Shown here piece by piece: positions 1 through 8,996 of a stretch of DNA of 49,298 nucleotides. The DNA comes from CAZHCA01 sp964530825 (GTDB taxonomy: Bacteria > Bacteroidota > Bacteroidia > Chitinophagales > Saprospiraceae): positions 1 through 49,298 of the forward strand of contig CAZHCA010000033.1 of NCBI GenBank assembly GCA_964530825.1, in the 5' to 3' direction. Position 1 is the first letter of the stretch, and every line of letters begins with the position of its first letter. The notes under the pieces were generated by a model that saw nothing but the letters and a program-made list of their open reading frames with translations, did no database searches and was not told the DNA's origin. The position numbers were made by a program, and so were the translations under genes.

Positions 1-24
1 CAGACCGATCACAGAAAAATAGCA

Positions 25-300
25 CTAATGGGTGCGACTTTTTGAGGAAGCCCTACGGTAGCGCGTATGGATATCCAGAAAAGCTTTGCGGGTAGCACCC
101 TCCAACTCCAGGCGGTCGGCAAATTCAAAAGCTAGCTCATCGGAGCGATCGGCAATCGGGGTCGTACTGGTGGGCTCCTCTACCGGTGCGGGGGTTAATG
201 CTTCGTCTGCAGGCGCAGGGCTTTGGGCGTGGAGCGTAGCCGAAGGTGTAACCCAGCCGGCCAACACCATTACTGCAGTAATAATACCTACTCGATTCAT
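25..300 (-). CDS. Small secreted hypothetical protein
   Basis: A 91-residue protein with a clear N-terminal signal peptide (charged MNR, hydrophobic core around residues 5-20, cleavage plausible after HAQ near residue 26). The mature part has a Pro/Ala/Thr-rich linker (residues 28-48) and then a short charged helix ending in RYRRASSKSRTH. The helix has a faint resemblance to the short helical repeats of Spy/CpxP-like periplasmic proteins (an 'LELEG...FLDIHTRY' pattern), but this is too weak to name a family. It faces away from any operon partner; the next gene on the same strand (TerC) starts far upstream. Function is unknown. The signal peptide is the main reason to accept it as a real gene. 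Confidence 0.6.
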   Translation of the reverse strand: MNRVGIITAVMVLAGWVTPSATLHAQSPAPADEALTPAPVEEPTSTTPIADRSDELAFEFADRLELEGATRKAFLDIHTRYRRASSKSRTH

Positions 301-432
301 GTGTTTAATTGTTTGTTGAATGAATTTACAGGTTGGACGAGCCGATAGGCCGAGGGTTTAACGGGACTCGTGGTAGGGTTGCCGGCGTAGCCACCATGAT
401 TACAATGCTGTACCAACAGGATCGAATTCTTT

Positions 433-1473
433 TCACGAGCTTAGCGAGCCTTTTTTATACAAGGAAAACAAAATCCCCGCTAACAAAGCAATTAGAATGA
501 CACCCAGAGATAACCATTCGGGAAATTCGACATGGTGGATGAGGAGGAGTTTGACGCCCACAAAAATCAAGATAGCGAAAACACTGTATTTGAGGTATTG
601 GAAGCGCTCCAATAAGTCAGCCAGGAAGAAGTACATAGACCGCAGTCCCAGAATAGCGAATATGTTAGAGCTGAACACCAAGAAAGGGTCAGTGGTAACC
701 GCCAGAATGGCCGGAATGCTATCCAGGGCAAAAAGCAGGTCTGAGATTTCGATCAGGACCAGCGCGGCGAACAGGGGAGTCGCTTTGCGTACGCCTTCTT
801 CGACAATCCAGAAGTGTTCGCCCTGCATACGGGTAGTCATCGGCAGGAAACGCTCCAGGCGGGAGAGGTACTTGGATTGGTCGGTTCCTTCATCGCCTTC
901 TTTGAGCATTCGAAAGGCCGTGTAGATCAGAAATGCGCCAAAAACATAGGTCATCCAGGAAATGCTGTTGATTAAGGCAACACCCACTACGATCATTGCT
1001 CCGCGAAAAACGATAGCTCCCAAAATACCCCAGAACAAAGTCCGGTGCTGGTAGGCTATCGGTATGCGCAGGGCGTTGAAGATCATCGCAATGACAAATA
1101 AGTTATCGACACTGAGCGAGAGTTCGATCAGATAACCCGTCAGGTATTTGGTTACTGCTTTGCCGGGAGATAATGCCGTTGGGTTGATTACCCACTCTGC
1201 CTCGTATATGCCGAAGATAGCACCGGAAAATCCTAACCCCAGGGCCACCCAAAAGGAGGTCGCCATAGCCGCCCGCCGATTACTGGGCTTTTCTCCTTTT
1301 TTGTACAAGACAAACAGATCGATAAAAAGTAGAATGCAGATGAGAACGATAAAAGCGGGCCAGAGTAGATTCAAGTGGGCAGTATTTATAACAATGATCA
1401 AGACAGAAGTAGTTATTGCGTTGGTTCCCGGTAAAATAAATGCGAAACTAAACCAACTAACCGTAACAATCAA
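433..1473 (-). CDS. TerC/Alx-family integral membrane protein
   Basis: A polytopic membrane protein of the TerC family, whose members are linked to metal ion (notably manganese) export and tellurite resistance. The family signatures are visible: the acidic membrane motif ELSLSVDNLFVI around residues 115-128, and later EISDLLFALDSIPAI followed by FSSNIFAILGLRSMYF. About eight or nine hydrophobic segments can be counted, and the length of about 346 residues fits Alx-type proteins. The only ATG is at 1473, but the first 20 or so residues are not typical of the family; a TTG start near INTAHLNLLWPAF is possible, so the N-terminus is uncertain. I looked in the 180-nt leader for a yybP-ykoY manganese riboswitch, which often precedes such genes, and found nothing convincing. 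It is divergent from the small coiled-coil gene at 1657. Confidence 0.88.
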   Translation of the reverse strand: MIVTVSWFSFAFILPGTNAITTSVLIIVINTAHLNLLWPAFIVLICILLFIDLFVLYKKGEKPSNRRAAMATSFWVALGLGFSGAIFGIYEAEWVINPTALSPGKAVTKYLTGYLIELSLSVDNLFVIAMIFNALRIPIAYQHRTLFWGILGAIVFRGAMIVVGVALINSISWMTYVFGAFLIYTAFRMLKEGDEGTDQSKYLSRLERFLPMTTRMQGEHFWIVEEGVRKATPLFAALVLIEISDLLFALDSIPAILAVTTDPFLVFSSNIFAILGLRSMYFFLADLLERFQYLKYSVFAILIFVGVKLLLIHHVEFPEWLSLGVILIALLAGILFSLYKKGSLSS

Positions 1474-1656
1474 AAAATTGCTGAACGTGACAACGCGGCT
1501 TGGTCGAGAAAAAACAGATTTTCGTCAAAAATTACCCGCAAGTGGTTGAATCTCTTCTGGAAAAATCTACAGTCCTAATCTCCCTAAACGGAGCTGAAAA
1601 TTAGGGGCTAATTGCTATTTTGGGGACCAAATAATGTAACCAAAAAACCTGCAATT

Positions 1657-1965
1657 ATGACACGTGATGAATTAAGAGCCAAACTGGAAGAAGCTAAAGT
1701 TAAGATCCAGGCCGAGATGGAGGAGCGAGGTATCGATTTAGATGACTTGCGCGAAAATTTACGGGAGCGTTTCGGAGAGCACGGCGAGCAATTGAAAGAT
1801 ATGCGCGATAAGCTGGCTGCAAGACTTACCGAACTGGAAAACAAAACAGACGAAGAAATCGTCGATCTGAAGGAAGATTTTCAACAGGGCGCCGAAAAAG
1901 CTAAAAGTGCCTTGATGGGCTTTATCAATAGGTTGAGAGACCGCGATGATGACCAAAAGTCCTAG
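1657..1965 (+). CDS. Small charged coiled-coil protein, hypothetical
   Basis: A 102-residue, very charged and almost entirely helical protein (MTRDELRAKLEEAKVK...). Heptad-like spacing of Leu/Ile/Ala with Glu/Lys/Arg runs through residues 1-85 and predicts a coiled coil or long amphipathic helices. There is no signal peptide or membrane segment, so it is probably cytoplasmic. The start at 1657 is chosen over the upstream ATG at 1612 because the extra 15 residues (MLFWGPNNVTKKP...) do not fit the helical pattern and the ATG at 1657 follows an A/C-rich leader. It is monocistronic, ending just before a strong intrinsic terminator. Similar small acidic/basic helical proteins are common in Bacteroidota, but no function can be read from the sequence. 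Confidence 0.65.
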   Translation: MTRDELRAKLEEAKVKIQAEMEERGIDLDDLRENLRERFGEHGEQLKDMRDKLAARLTELENKTDEEIVDLKEDFQQGAEKAKSALMGFINRLRDRDDDQKS

Positions 1966-1987
1966 TCCGTTTTTCCAGCAGCTGAGC

Positions 1988-2023
1988 ATGGGGGTGACGC
2001 ACCGAAGCGCTACCCCCATTTTT
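1988..2023 (+). terminator. Strong intrinsic terminator
   Basis: ATGGGGGTGACGC (1988-2000) pairs with GCGCTACCCCCAT (2007-2019) around a 6-nt loop, with a small GA/CT internal mismatch, and is followed by a T-run. It ends the small coiled-coil gene and insulates the PH-domain operon. Confidence 0.85.
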
Positions 2024-2089
2024 ACTTACCTTCTCAAGTGGGGGGTTAAACTCGAAGCTTGGTTTAGGGTTAACTAGAAAACAACTTCA

Positions 2090-2641
2090 ATGGAGACCCA
2101 GGAAGATAGTTACGGTATCCCCCTTTTCAGTAATCCGCAACTGACCCTAGAGGATTTACCTACGGTTTCGGCCGTAGAGTGGACTGGTTTGTCTTCGAAG
2201 TACCTCCAGGTTCAAATGTGGAGTTTGTGGTTGGTACGCATTACCATTCTGCTGTTTTTCTTATTGTACTCATTCGTTTACCCTAATTTTCCGGCGGGTT
2301 GGCGATGGCCCGTCGCGGGTGGTTGGATCTTCCTGCTCATCATCAGTACGCTGATTCGGTATTACGGTTTTCGCATTAAGGGATATGCGGTACGCGCCCA
2401 CGATATCATGTACCGCACGGGACTCATCTTTCGCAAGACAACCGTGATTCCTTATAACCGCATTCAACACAGCGAAATTCAAAGAGGGTTAATCGAGCGG
2501 CAATTCTTTTTAGCAACGCTAGCCATTTACACTGCAGGGGGTAGCCAAAGCGACCTGGCCATTCCCGGGCTTACCGAGGAGCAAGCCGAGCGAATCCGCA
2601 CTTTTTTGTCGAAAAAAGCTGAAGAGGAGGAAGAAGAATGA
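2090..2641 (+). CDS. YdbS-like membrane protein with one bacterial PH (bPH2) domain
   Basis: A 183-residue protein with two hydrophobic helices (about residues 45-65 and 75-93) followed by one bPH2 domain (about residues 95-175) carrying the family landmarks YYGFRIKGYAVRAHDIMYRTGL, TTVIPYNRIQHSEIQRG and YTAGGSQSDLAIPGL. This is the arrangement of Bacillus YdbS. YdbS/YdbT pairs have been linked to tolerance of membrane-active compounds, but the biochemical role is unknown. The tail is poly-Glu. Its TGA overlaps the ATG of the next gene (ATGA), so the two are translationally coupled and probably form one membrane complex. Confidence 0.87.
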   Translation: METQEDSYGIPLFSNPQLTLEDLPTVSAVEWTGLSSKYLQVQMWSLWLVRITILLFFLLYSFVYPNFPAGWRWPVAGGWIFLLIISTLIRYYGFRIKGYAVRAHDIMYRTGLIFRKTTVIPYNRIQHSEIQRGLIERQFFLATLAIYTAGGSQSDLAIPGLTEEQAERIRTFLSKKAEEEEEE

Positions 2642-4155
2642 TCGATCAACGCTTTTTTCAACCGCAACGGCAATCTTCGGCCGCTATCGTTTTATTCATA
2701 TACAATTTCGTGGTTCGGATCCTGCGGGGGTTCTGGCCGGTACTGGTGGTTATCATTTTCCGGTCGGCCCGGCAACCGTCTACTTACGAAAATGTGCTTA
2801 ATAGCCTGGCGATCCTTGCGGGCGGTTTCTCCCTTCTGGTCTCCATCGTATCCTATTTCCGATATTACTACCACCTCGATGAGGAAAGCCTGATCATTGA
2901 AAAAGGTGTTTTTGACAAGACCTATATCAACCTGCCTTTTGAACGTATTCAGAATATCCAGATCGAGCAGTCCGTGTTGCACCGCATGCTCAACGTAGTT
3001 CGTTTGAGTATTGAGTCGGCCGGAAGCAGCGGTGCCGAGATCAAGGTCGAAGCGCTGGAGCGCAAGCAGGCAAATGCTATCCGGCAGTATGTACTACAGC
3101 AGCGCGCTCAAATCCGGCAGGAAAAAGCGGAGGCGGCCGGTACGGATTACGAAGAATTGGTACAAAGCTTCGATGCGCCGCGATCGACTATACTGAAGCT
3201 GCACCTGAACGACCTACTCAAGATTGGGGCTAGTCAAAACCACCTGTGCACGGCAGCCATTATCTTTAGTTCGGTTGTTGGTTTTCTGTTTGTTTTAGCC
3301 GATACCTTTAACCGGGATGTCTATGAGGAAGTCGTTGAAAATTATAGTGATTTTGATCTTAATTTTTACATGTTTTTAGCGCTCGCACTCGTTCTGATCA
3401 TGGCCGGTTTTTTTCTTACCCTGATACGTACCATTGCTCGGTATTACGGGCTGCAGTTTTCGGAAGATAAGGAAGGGTTTCGCCTGACGGCCGGTCTGCT
3501 GAACAAGCGCGAAGCCTCTTTGCGCAAAGAAAAAATTCAGGTAATTCGATGGTTTGATAATCCCATCCGGCGACTGATGGGCATTTTTACGCTGGAAATA
3601 CGGCAAGCCACGGCAGCCGCCGGCACTTCCTCCGAGCGGGTAACGATTCCTGGTTGCTATCAGAATCAGGTAGAAGATGTGGTGCACTCCAGCTTTTCTC
3701 AAGTGCAAGAGGCGTTTTATGACGAGCATCGGATCGATCCAGCCTACATCAGTTGGTATTTTCGATTCATGGGTATCATGCCTGGATTGGGCTTTTTCTT
3801 TATGACCTTTGCCACGAATATTTACACCTGGTTAATTCCTGCAATCGGGGCACCGGTATTGGCCTATTTTTATCTGCGGGCCTTCTACCGCCGATACCGT
3901 CTCTACGTTAGTGAAGAATATGTGAAAACCCGTTCCGGTGTACTCAGTACGGAATATGCTTTACTACCTTTCTACAAAATCCAATCGGTTGACTTCCAAC
4001 AGTCTTTTTACCAACGGCGCCGCAAGCTAGCCGATGTGATCTTGTATACGGCCGGCGGTAGTGAGCGCATTCCCTTCCTGCCCGTCGAGCTGGCCCGCCA
4101 GCTGCAAGACTATGCTCTGTATCGGGTAGAAACGAGTAGGCGGGACTGGATGTAA
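2638..4155 (+). CDS. YdbT-like membrane protein with three bPH2 domains
   Basis: A 505-residue partner of the preceding YdbS-like protein, starting on the overlapping ATGA. Three transmembrane-pair plus bPH2 units can be seen. The first soluble module lies around residues 75-155 (LPFERIQNIQIEQSVLHRML, ESAGSSGAEIKVEAL), the second around 265-350 (LRKEKIQVIRWFDNPIRRL, RQATAAAGT), and the third around 410-495 (LLPFYKIQSVDFQQSFYQRR, YTAGGSERIPFLPV). The repeated 'P(F/Y)xRIQ...Q' and '(Y/S)AGG/S' signatures define the domain. Length and order match Bacillus YdbT. The pair probably acts at the inner membrane; the substrate or lipid bound by the PH folds is unknown. Confidence 0.87.
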   Translation: MIDQRFFQPQRQSSAAIVLFIYNFVVRILRGFWPVLVVIIFRSARQPSTYENVLNSLAILAGGFSLLVSIVSYFRYYYHLDEESLIIEKGVFDKTYINLPFERIQNIQIEQSVLHRMLNVVRLSIESAGSSGAEIKVEALERKQANAIRQYVLQQRAQIRQEKAEAAGTDYEELVQSFDAPRSTILKLHLNDLLKIGASQNHLCTAAIIFSSVVGFLFVLADTFNRDVYEEVVENYSDFDLNFYMFLALALVLIMAGFFLTLIRTIARYYGLQFSEDKEGFRLTAGLLNKREASLRKEKIQVIRWFDNPIRRLMGIFTLEIRQATAAAGTSSERVTIPGCYQNQVEDVVHSSFSQVQEAFYDEHRIDPAYISWYFRFMGIMPGLGFFFMTFATNIYTWLIPAIGAPVLAYFYLRAFYRRYRLYVSEEYVKTRSGVLSTEYALLPFYKIQSVDFQQSFYQRRRKLADVILYTAGGSERIPFLPVELARQLQDYALYRVETSRRDWM

Positions 4156-4325
4156 TAACGATTATTGTGGGGGCACAGCCAGACCGGTTCGCATAGCAAC
4201 ACTTTGCTTCAATGCAGCCACAGCATATAATACCATCATGTCCGGTTGTGCTATATTTCCCACTTTTGCTTATTTTCCATTCTTTGGCAAACTTTATTCA
4301 ATTATTCTAAAAAAAACTTGCTAGC

Positions 4326-6215
4326 ATGAAGAAACACTTGATGCTATTTGGTGCTTTATTGATTACGGTAAGCGCCATGTTCAGTCAGGACGTCAATCTG
4401 GAAAAGCTCAAAGAAATCGCCATTGTCGAACAGAAAATCATGGTTCCGATGCGCGATGGCATTCGGTTGTGCACCGATGTATACCGACCCAAAACGAATG
4501 ATCCTGTACCCATCATTTTTTACAAAACGCCTTACAATTTCAATGGCTACGGCGACGGAGAGGAAAACACCCGGACTTACCGGCGAGCCTACGATGCCGT
4601 GAAGCGCGGTTATGCGTTCATCGTACAAAATGAACGCGGAAAATATTTCTCCGAAGGGACATGGGATATCCTTGGCCCCCCAACCACCGACGGGTACGAT
4701 GCTTTTACCTGGATGGCCGAACAGCCCTGGTCCAATGGTAAAATTGGCACTTTAGGCTGTTCTTCCACTGCGGAGTGGCAAATGGCCGTCGGTGCGCTTG
4801 ACCATCCCAACCACACGGTTATGGTACCTATGGGCTTTGGCGCCGGTGTAGGCCGGGTAGGAGAATTTTACGAGCAGGGCAACTGGTACCGCGGCGGTGC
4901 CCAGCAGATGTTGTTCACGACCTGGCTGTATCGGCACATGAATATCGAACGCCCCGTTTTCCCAAAAGATATGACCCAGGAGCAGCTGGTGCGGGCATCC
5001 AGGTTTTACGACTTGGTGCCGGAGATGCCTTCCGTCGATTGGTCGGAGAAGCTTTGGCATCTTCCGGCAATCGATATAATTAAAAATGTGGACGGCCCGA
5101 AAAGTATTTACGAGGATATGATGTCGCGCGCACCCAATGACCCAGACTGGTACAAAGGTGGTCTGTATCACGATAATATGCCAATTGCCAAGCCGACTTT
5201 CTGGTTTGTGTCGTGGTATGACGTATCTACCAGCCCCAACCTAGCCCTGTTTAATCATGCTCGTGCAGCAGGTATTACAGAAGAGGTGCGGGATAACCAG
5301 TACCTGGTCATTGCCCCAACGTTACATTGTGCTTTTACCCGTGCTACGGAGAACACCATTGTGGGTGAGCGCAGCGTGGGGGACGCCCGGCTCGACTACG
5401 ACCGCCTGATTTACGGATGGTTCGATACCTGGTTGAAAGAAGAAGAGGCCGGGTTGCTCGATACCCTGTCGCGCGTCATTTACTACACTATGGGATCTAA
5501 CGAATGGCAGACCGCAGCTAGCTGGCCGCCGCAAGATGTGCAGACAACGACCTATTATCTCAATAGTGCTGGCCAAGCCAACACCATGTACGGTGATGGA
5601 AAGCTCACATTGAGCCCGCCCGAAGAGGATAAGCCCGATGCTTTCGTATATGACCCCATGAATCCCGTCTTGTCGCTTGGCGGCAATGTATGCTGCACTG
5701 GCAACGCCGTAAAAGGGGGGGCCTATGATCAACGCCCAAACGAAACCCGGCAGGATATTTTGGTCTATACTACAGACCCCTTGGAAGAAGGCCTGGAAGT
5801 GACGGGTACCATCGACATTCAGCTTTTTGTGTCGACTGATGTAAAAGACACCGACTTTACCGTGAAACTCATTGATGTTTATCCCGATGGCCGCGCTTAC
5901 AATCTGGACGAAACCATACTGCGCGCACGCTACCGCGAAGGATTCGAACAGGAAGTATTTATGGAAGAAGGAGAGGTATACGAGTTGAACCTTAGTCCTT
6001 TATCCACGAGTAATTATTTTAAGCCCGGCCACCGGATCCGCATTGAAGTGTCGAGCAGTAACTTCCCTCGCTTCGACCGCAACCTGAATACCGGCGGTAA
6101 TAACTACGACGAATCGGAAGGTGTGATTGCCCATAACAAGGTGCATCATTCCACTGCTTTCCCTTCCCATATTCGCTTGCCTATCCGGCCGCGCGAGGCA
6201 ACGGGAAGCAAATAG
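4326..6215 (+). CDS. Secreted CocE/NonD-type alpha/beta hydrolase (S15 family)
   Basis: A 629-residue exported hydrolase. Signal peptide residues 1-21 end in SAMFSQ. The alpha/beta-hydrolase core follows (VPMRDGIRLCTDVYRP, RGKYFSEG, LGCSSTAEWQ), and then a C-terminal beta-jelly-roll of the X-Pro dipeptidyl-peptidase type (residues about 440-620). Likely catalytic triad: Ser146 in GCSSTA, Asp299 in SWYDVS and His334 in PTLHCAF. The usual GxSYxG elbow is GCSSTA here, so the residue after the nucleophile is Ser instead of Tyr. Family members cleave acyl, ester or N-terminal dipeptide bonds (glutaryl-acylases, cocaine esterase, X-Pro peptidases); the substrate here cannot be read. It is monocistronic and convergent with the outer-membrane protein gene. 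Confidence 0.88.
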   Translation: MKKHLMLFGALLITVSAMFSQDVNLEKLKEIAIVEQKIMVPMRDGIRLCTDVYRPKTNDPVPIIFYKTPYNFNGYGDGEENTRTYRRAYDAVKRGYAFIVQNERGKYFSEGTWDILGPPTTDGYDAFTWMAEQPWSNGKIGTLGCSSTAEWQMAVGALDHPNHTVMVPMGFGAGVGRVGEFYEQGNWYRGGAQQMLFTTWLYRHMNIERPVFPKDMTQEQLVRASRFYDLVPEMPSVDWSEKLWHLPAIDIIKNVDGPKSIYEDMMSRAPNDPDWYKGGLYHDNMPIAKPTFWFVSWYDVSTSPNLALFNHARAAGITEEVRDNQYLVIAPTLHCAFTRATENTIVGERSVGDARLDYDRLIYGWFDTWLKEEEAGLLDTLSRVIYYTMGSNEWQTAASWPPQDVQTTTYYLNSAGQANTMYGDGKLTLSPPEEDKPDAFVYDPMNPVLSLGGNVCCTGNAVKGGAYDQRPNETRQDILVYTTDPLEEGLEVTGTIDIQLFVSTDVKDTDFTVKLIDVYPDGRAYNLDETILRARYREGFEQEVFMEEGEVYELNLSPLSTSNYFKPGHRIRIEVSSSNFPRFDRNLNTGGNNYDESEGVIAHNKVHHSTAFPSHIRLPIRPREATGSK

Positions 6216-6268
6216 CCGGCGCAGACTTAATATCAAAGTGCTCTTCAGCGTGCTCAACCCGGCACGGT

Positions 6269-7531
6269 TCAATTTGGCTGGTACTCCCTGTAGGCTTTGG
6301 CCCGCTGGGGGTACCACACGAATTGAATGAAATTGAACTCCAACTGCTGCAAACTGATGTTTTGTCCCCGATGCTCCAATTCCAGAAAGGGTGACCAGCG
6401 TAAATTGGTTCGCAGCATCCAGGGGTCGCCATTGCGGGTGGGCCGGATGTCCCAGCCGAAAGTCAACAAGGGGGTAAGTTGATTCTCCGAAATGTCAGTC
6501 ACCATCGCCCCTTCATCAGATTCTTGCAGGCGCAGGTTTTCCCAGCCCAACCCTAAGCCGACGAAGGGCGCAAAGCCATGGTAGTCGAATAAAAATTTGC
6601 CGGCCTCAAGTGAAGTGCTCAACCGCCGAACTTCCTGGTCGAAACCGAAGGCGGCTCGCTGCTGTACAATCGGCCGGAAAGTAATATTTGTGATGATGTC
6701 GGGCTTGGTGAAGTGGTAACCTACCGTCACTTCCGGAAAGATCCGGGCCATCGTTCGCTGATCCAGGAATGGGTAAAATGCATCCAGGTATTTGGAATCG
6801 GCGATTGGAAAGGCGGCCGATGGTCCGATACCCAAAAAGAGACCGCGCCGGATGGACTGACCAAACAAGGCATCAAAATGGCGCGATACCTGGTTGTCTG
6901 CGCCTTTGGTTGTCTCAATGGTATAATTGGCTCCAATGTTGAAAAACTGACTGGGCAGCCTGGCATTGGCGATATTCGTTCGGGAGAGGGCAATTTCTGT
7001 ATCGGGATTGAAAAGACGATTGTAGCCGGCGTAAAAGTACCATCTGGGGGTCTGATACCCAAGCCCCAGGTCGACCACGGATTTAACCAGCGTATTGATG
7101 GCTTCCTGGCCGTTGAGGTCTTCCTGAAGGTAACGAATGGGTGAAAATTTGTATCCCAGGAAGGGACGCAGTCCGCCGCCGGGGGTAAGGCGTAACGGGT
7201 AAAGTCGAAAACCGGTAAAAACGCCATACCGTACGCGGGAATCGACCGCTTGGTCCGTCAGGTTAATCGGCGAGGTGGTAATAGAAATATAAATATCGGC
7301 ATAACCCCAAAAGTGAGTGCCGCCGATATTAATGGCCGGCGTCAGGAAGGCGCCCCGTTCGAAAGGCGTAGTAGCATCAGAAGCATTGAGGTAGCTGCCA
7401 TCCTCGTAGCCAGGAGTAAATAGCCAATCCAGTCCAAAGTAAGTACGGGCAAAATCATGGCGTTCACCAATCGTTTGGGCGCCTGCCCAAAAAAAATGAC
7501 CTAATAACAAAAGGATTAAGGATAATCGCAT
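6269..7531 (-). CDS. Outer-membrane beta-barrel protein, uncharacterised
   Basis: A 420-residue protein with a signal peptide (MRLSLILLLLGHFFWAGAQ, cleavage near residue 19). The mature chain is full of alternating aromatic/hydrophobic beta-strands (for example RWYFYAGYNRLF, GFAPFVGLGLGWENLRL, FNFIQFVWYPQRA), as expected of an outer-membrane barrel of roughly 14-18 strands. It has no plug or TonB box. It diverges from the Crp/Fnr gene at 7618 across 86 nt, so that regulator could control it (inference). No named family is recognised. It resembles the many lineage-specific porin-like barrel proteins of Bacteroidota. Confidence 0.72.
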   Translation of the reverse strand: MRLSLILLLLGHFFWAGAQTIGERHDFARTYFGLDWLFTPGYEDGSYLNASDATTPFERGAFLTPAINIGGTHFWGYADIYISITTSPINLTDQAVDSRVRYGVFTGFRLYPLRLTPGGGLRPFLGYKFSPIRYLQEDLNGQEAINTLVKSVVDLGLGYQTPRWYFYAGYNRLFNPDTEIALSRTNIANARLPSQFFNIGANYTIETTKGADNQVSRHFDALFGQSIRRGLFLGIGPSAAFPIADSKYLDAFYPFLDQRTMARIFPEVTVGYHFTKPDIITNITFRPIVQQRAAFGFDQEVRRLSTSLEAGKFLFDYHGFAPFVGLGLGWENLRLQESDEGAMVTDISENQLTPLLTFGWDIRPTRNGDPWMLRTNLRWSPFLELEHRGQNISLQQLEFNFIQFVWYPQRAKAYREYQPN

Positions 7532-7617
7532 AGCTGTGTATTATAGGTGATTTGTATTTTTTAATTTACTAGACTACCATGGAATAAAAAAGAGGAAACC
7601 GACCGGTTACTGTTTTT

Positions 7618-8214
7618 ATGGGTGAAAATTATTTGTCTGTAGCTTTAAAAGGATTCATCAATGACGTCCATCCAATCGATGAGGATGGGTGGGCATCATT
7701 GGCGGATCGTTGGCAGCCGGTTGAATTCCCCCGCCGTCACATTGTTACCTGGGAAGGAAGCGTAGAAAAATACATATACTTTGTTTCGCACGGGGTGCAA
7801 CGCATATACTATGTCCGGGAGGGCAAAGATTACATACTGCAGTTTTCCTACGCGCCCTCTTTTACCGGGGTAATCGACTCTTTTTTTAACGAGCAGCCAT
7901 CGCGCTTTTTTTTGGAGACGGTTACCGAGAGTAAATTGCTGCGCCTAGCGAAATCCGACTGGGAAGAACTCATCCGGCAAAACCGGAGCATCGAAACTAT
8001 GGTACGTAAGTTCACAGAAATTGCCCTGGTAGGCACCCTGGATCGGCAACTGGAGTTGTTGGCTTATCCGATGGAACAGCGCTTCCGGGTCTTTATTCGC
8101 CGGTCGCCACATCTTCTTCAGTTGGTTCCCCACAAATTTATTGCCTCGTATTTGGGGATGGATCCCACCAATTTCAGTAAACTTTTGCGTCAATACGACT
8201 GGACCGCCGAATGA
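7618..8214 (+). CDS. Crp/Fnr-family transcriptional regulator
   Basis: A 198-residue regulator with an N-terminal cyclic-nucleotide-binding-type beta-roll (about residues 25-125: HIVTWEGSVEKYIYFVSHGVQRIYY, QFSYAPSFTGVIDSFF) and a C-terminal helix-turn-helix (about 150-195: LVPHKFIASYLGMDPTNFSKLLR). The effector pocket lacks the classical RxS phosphate-binding arginine motif of true CRP, as in most Bacteroidota paralogues, so cAMP binding is doubtful. It is divergent from the outer-membrane barrel gene and upstream of a DinB-like gene, its most likely targets by position. A second, broken paralogue lies at 32370-32717. Confidence 0.87.
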   Translation: MGENYLSVALKGFINDVHPIDEDGWASLADRWQPVEFPRRHIVTWEGSVEKYIYFVSHGVQRIYYVREGKDYILQFSYAPSFTGVIDSFFNEQPSRFFLETVTESKLLRLAKSDWEELIRQNRSIETMVRKFTEIALVGTLDRQLELLAYPMEQRFRVFIRRSPHLLQLVPHKFIASYLGMDPTNFSKLLRQYDWTAE

Positions 8215-8336
8215 GTCTTGGTGTAGACCAACAAATCCCTTTCCCGGGCGGCTTATCTTTGATCTAGCAACATGCGGCTAGCCAAGTTTCCCCTTTGTAT
8301 AGTAACCCAATTTTGTCCACTAAAAAAACGAAACTT

Positions 8337-8909
8337 ATGGCACTTTCCACTGCCCAAGAGATCAACCACTTACGCGAGCTGTTGAACGGTCAGCTCAAAT
8401 ACCTCGATGAAACCTTGATGCCGCTGGATACGGATTCGCTTAACTGGCGCCCTGCGGAAAAATCCTGGAGTCGCCTTGAAGTAGTGGAGCACCTGAACCG
8501 GTATTGCGCTATTTATTTGCCGCTTTTGGCCGATGCAGTAAAAAATGGTAAACCCCAGCAAAGTGACGCCTTCCGACCCGGGTGGCTTGGCAATTGGTTG
8601 GCGATGGCCATGAAACCCGAAGGCAAAAAGATACCTTACAAAATGCCTTCCTTTCGGTCAAAAAATCCTTTGGGCGAGGCCCTAGAACGCGATGTTTTAT
8701 ACACCCAACGTGCTAATCTGGAAAGTTTCGGCGATATCCTTGACCGGGCGGACCGCATTGACTGGACAGCGAACCGCTTAGCAACGGACCTTGGAAACTG
8801 GTCAAAACTAAAATTCGGGGACGCTATCCGGTTCTTCTTTTTTCATCAGGAACGGCATTATCAGCAAATGCGAAACATGGCCGACGCCCTGCACACGGCC
8901 AACATCTAA
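8337..8909 (+). CDS. DinB-like (DinB_2) four-helix metal-binding protein
   Basis: A 190-residue protein of the DinB/YfiT superfamily. Family marks are the first helix (INHLRELLNGQLKYLDE), the LNWRPAEKSWSRLEVVEHLNRY segment with the first metal-ligand His, and the C-terminal FFFHQERHYQQM with the two other histidines (HxxxH). Together these form the three-His site that binds a divalent metal, and members include thiol-S-transferases. The start at 8337 is preferred over 8295 because the domain begins immediately after it and the extra 14 residues are unstructured. It lies downstream of the Crp/Fnr gene with a 122-nt gap. The reaction is unknown. Confidence 0.84.
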   Translation: MALSTAQEINHLRELLNGQLKYLDETLMPLDTDSLNWRPAEKSWSRLEVVEHLNRYCAIYLPLLADAVKNGKPQQSDAFRPGWLGNWLAMAMKPEGKKIPYKMPSFRSKNPLGEALERDVLYTQRANLESFGDILDRADRIDWTANRLATDLGNWSKLKFGDAIRFFFFHQERHYQQMRNMADALHTANI

Positions 8910-8996
8910 ACCGAAAAGGATTTAAGGAGCGAACATTCGCTATTGTGCAGCTTTTTGTAACTTAAGGACAATTAATATTGCCAAATCTTTTTCCTT

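Noticed and set aside
1474..1656. Possible yybP-ykoY manganese riboswitch before the TerC gene.
   Set aside because: A CTCC/GGGAG hairpin is present, but the conserved riboswitch core could not be found.
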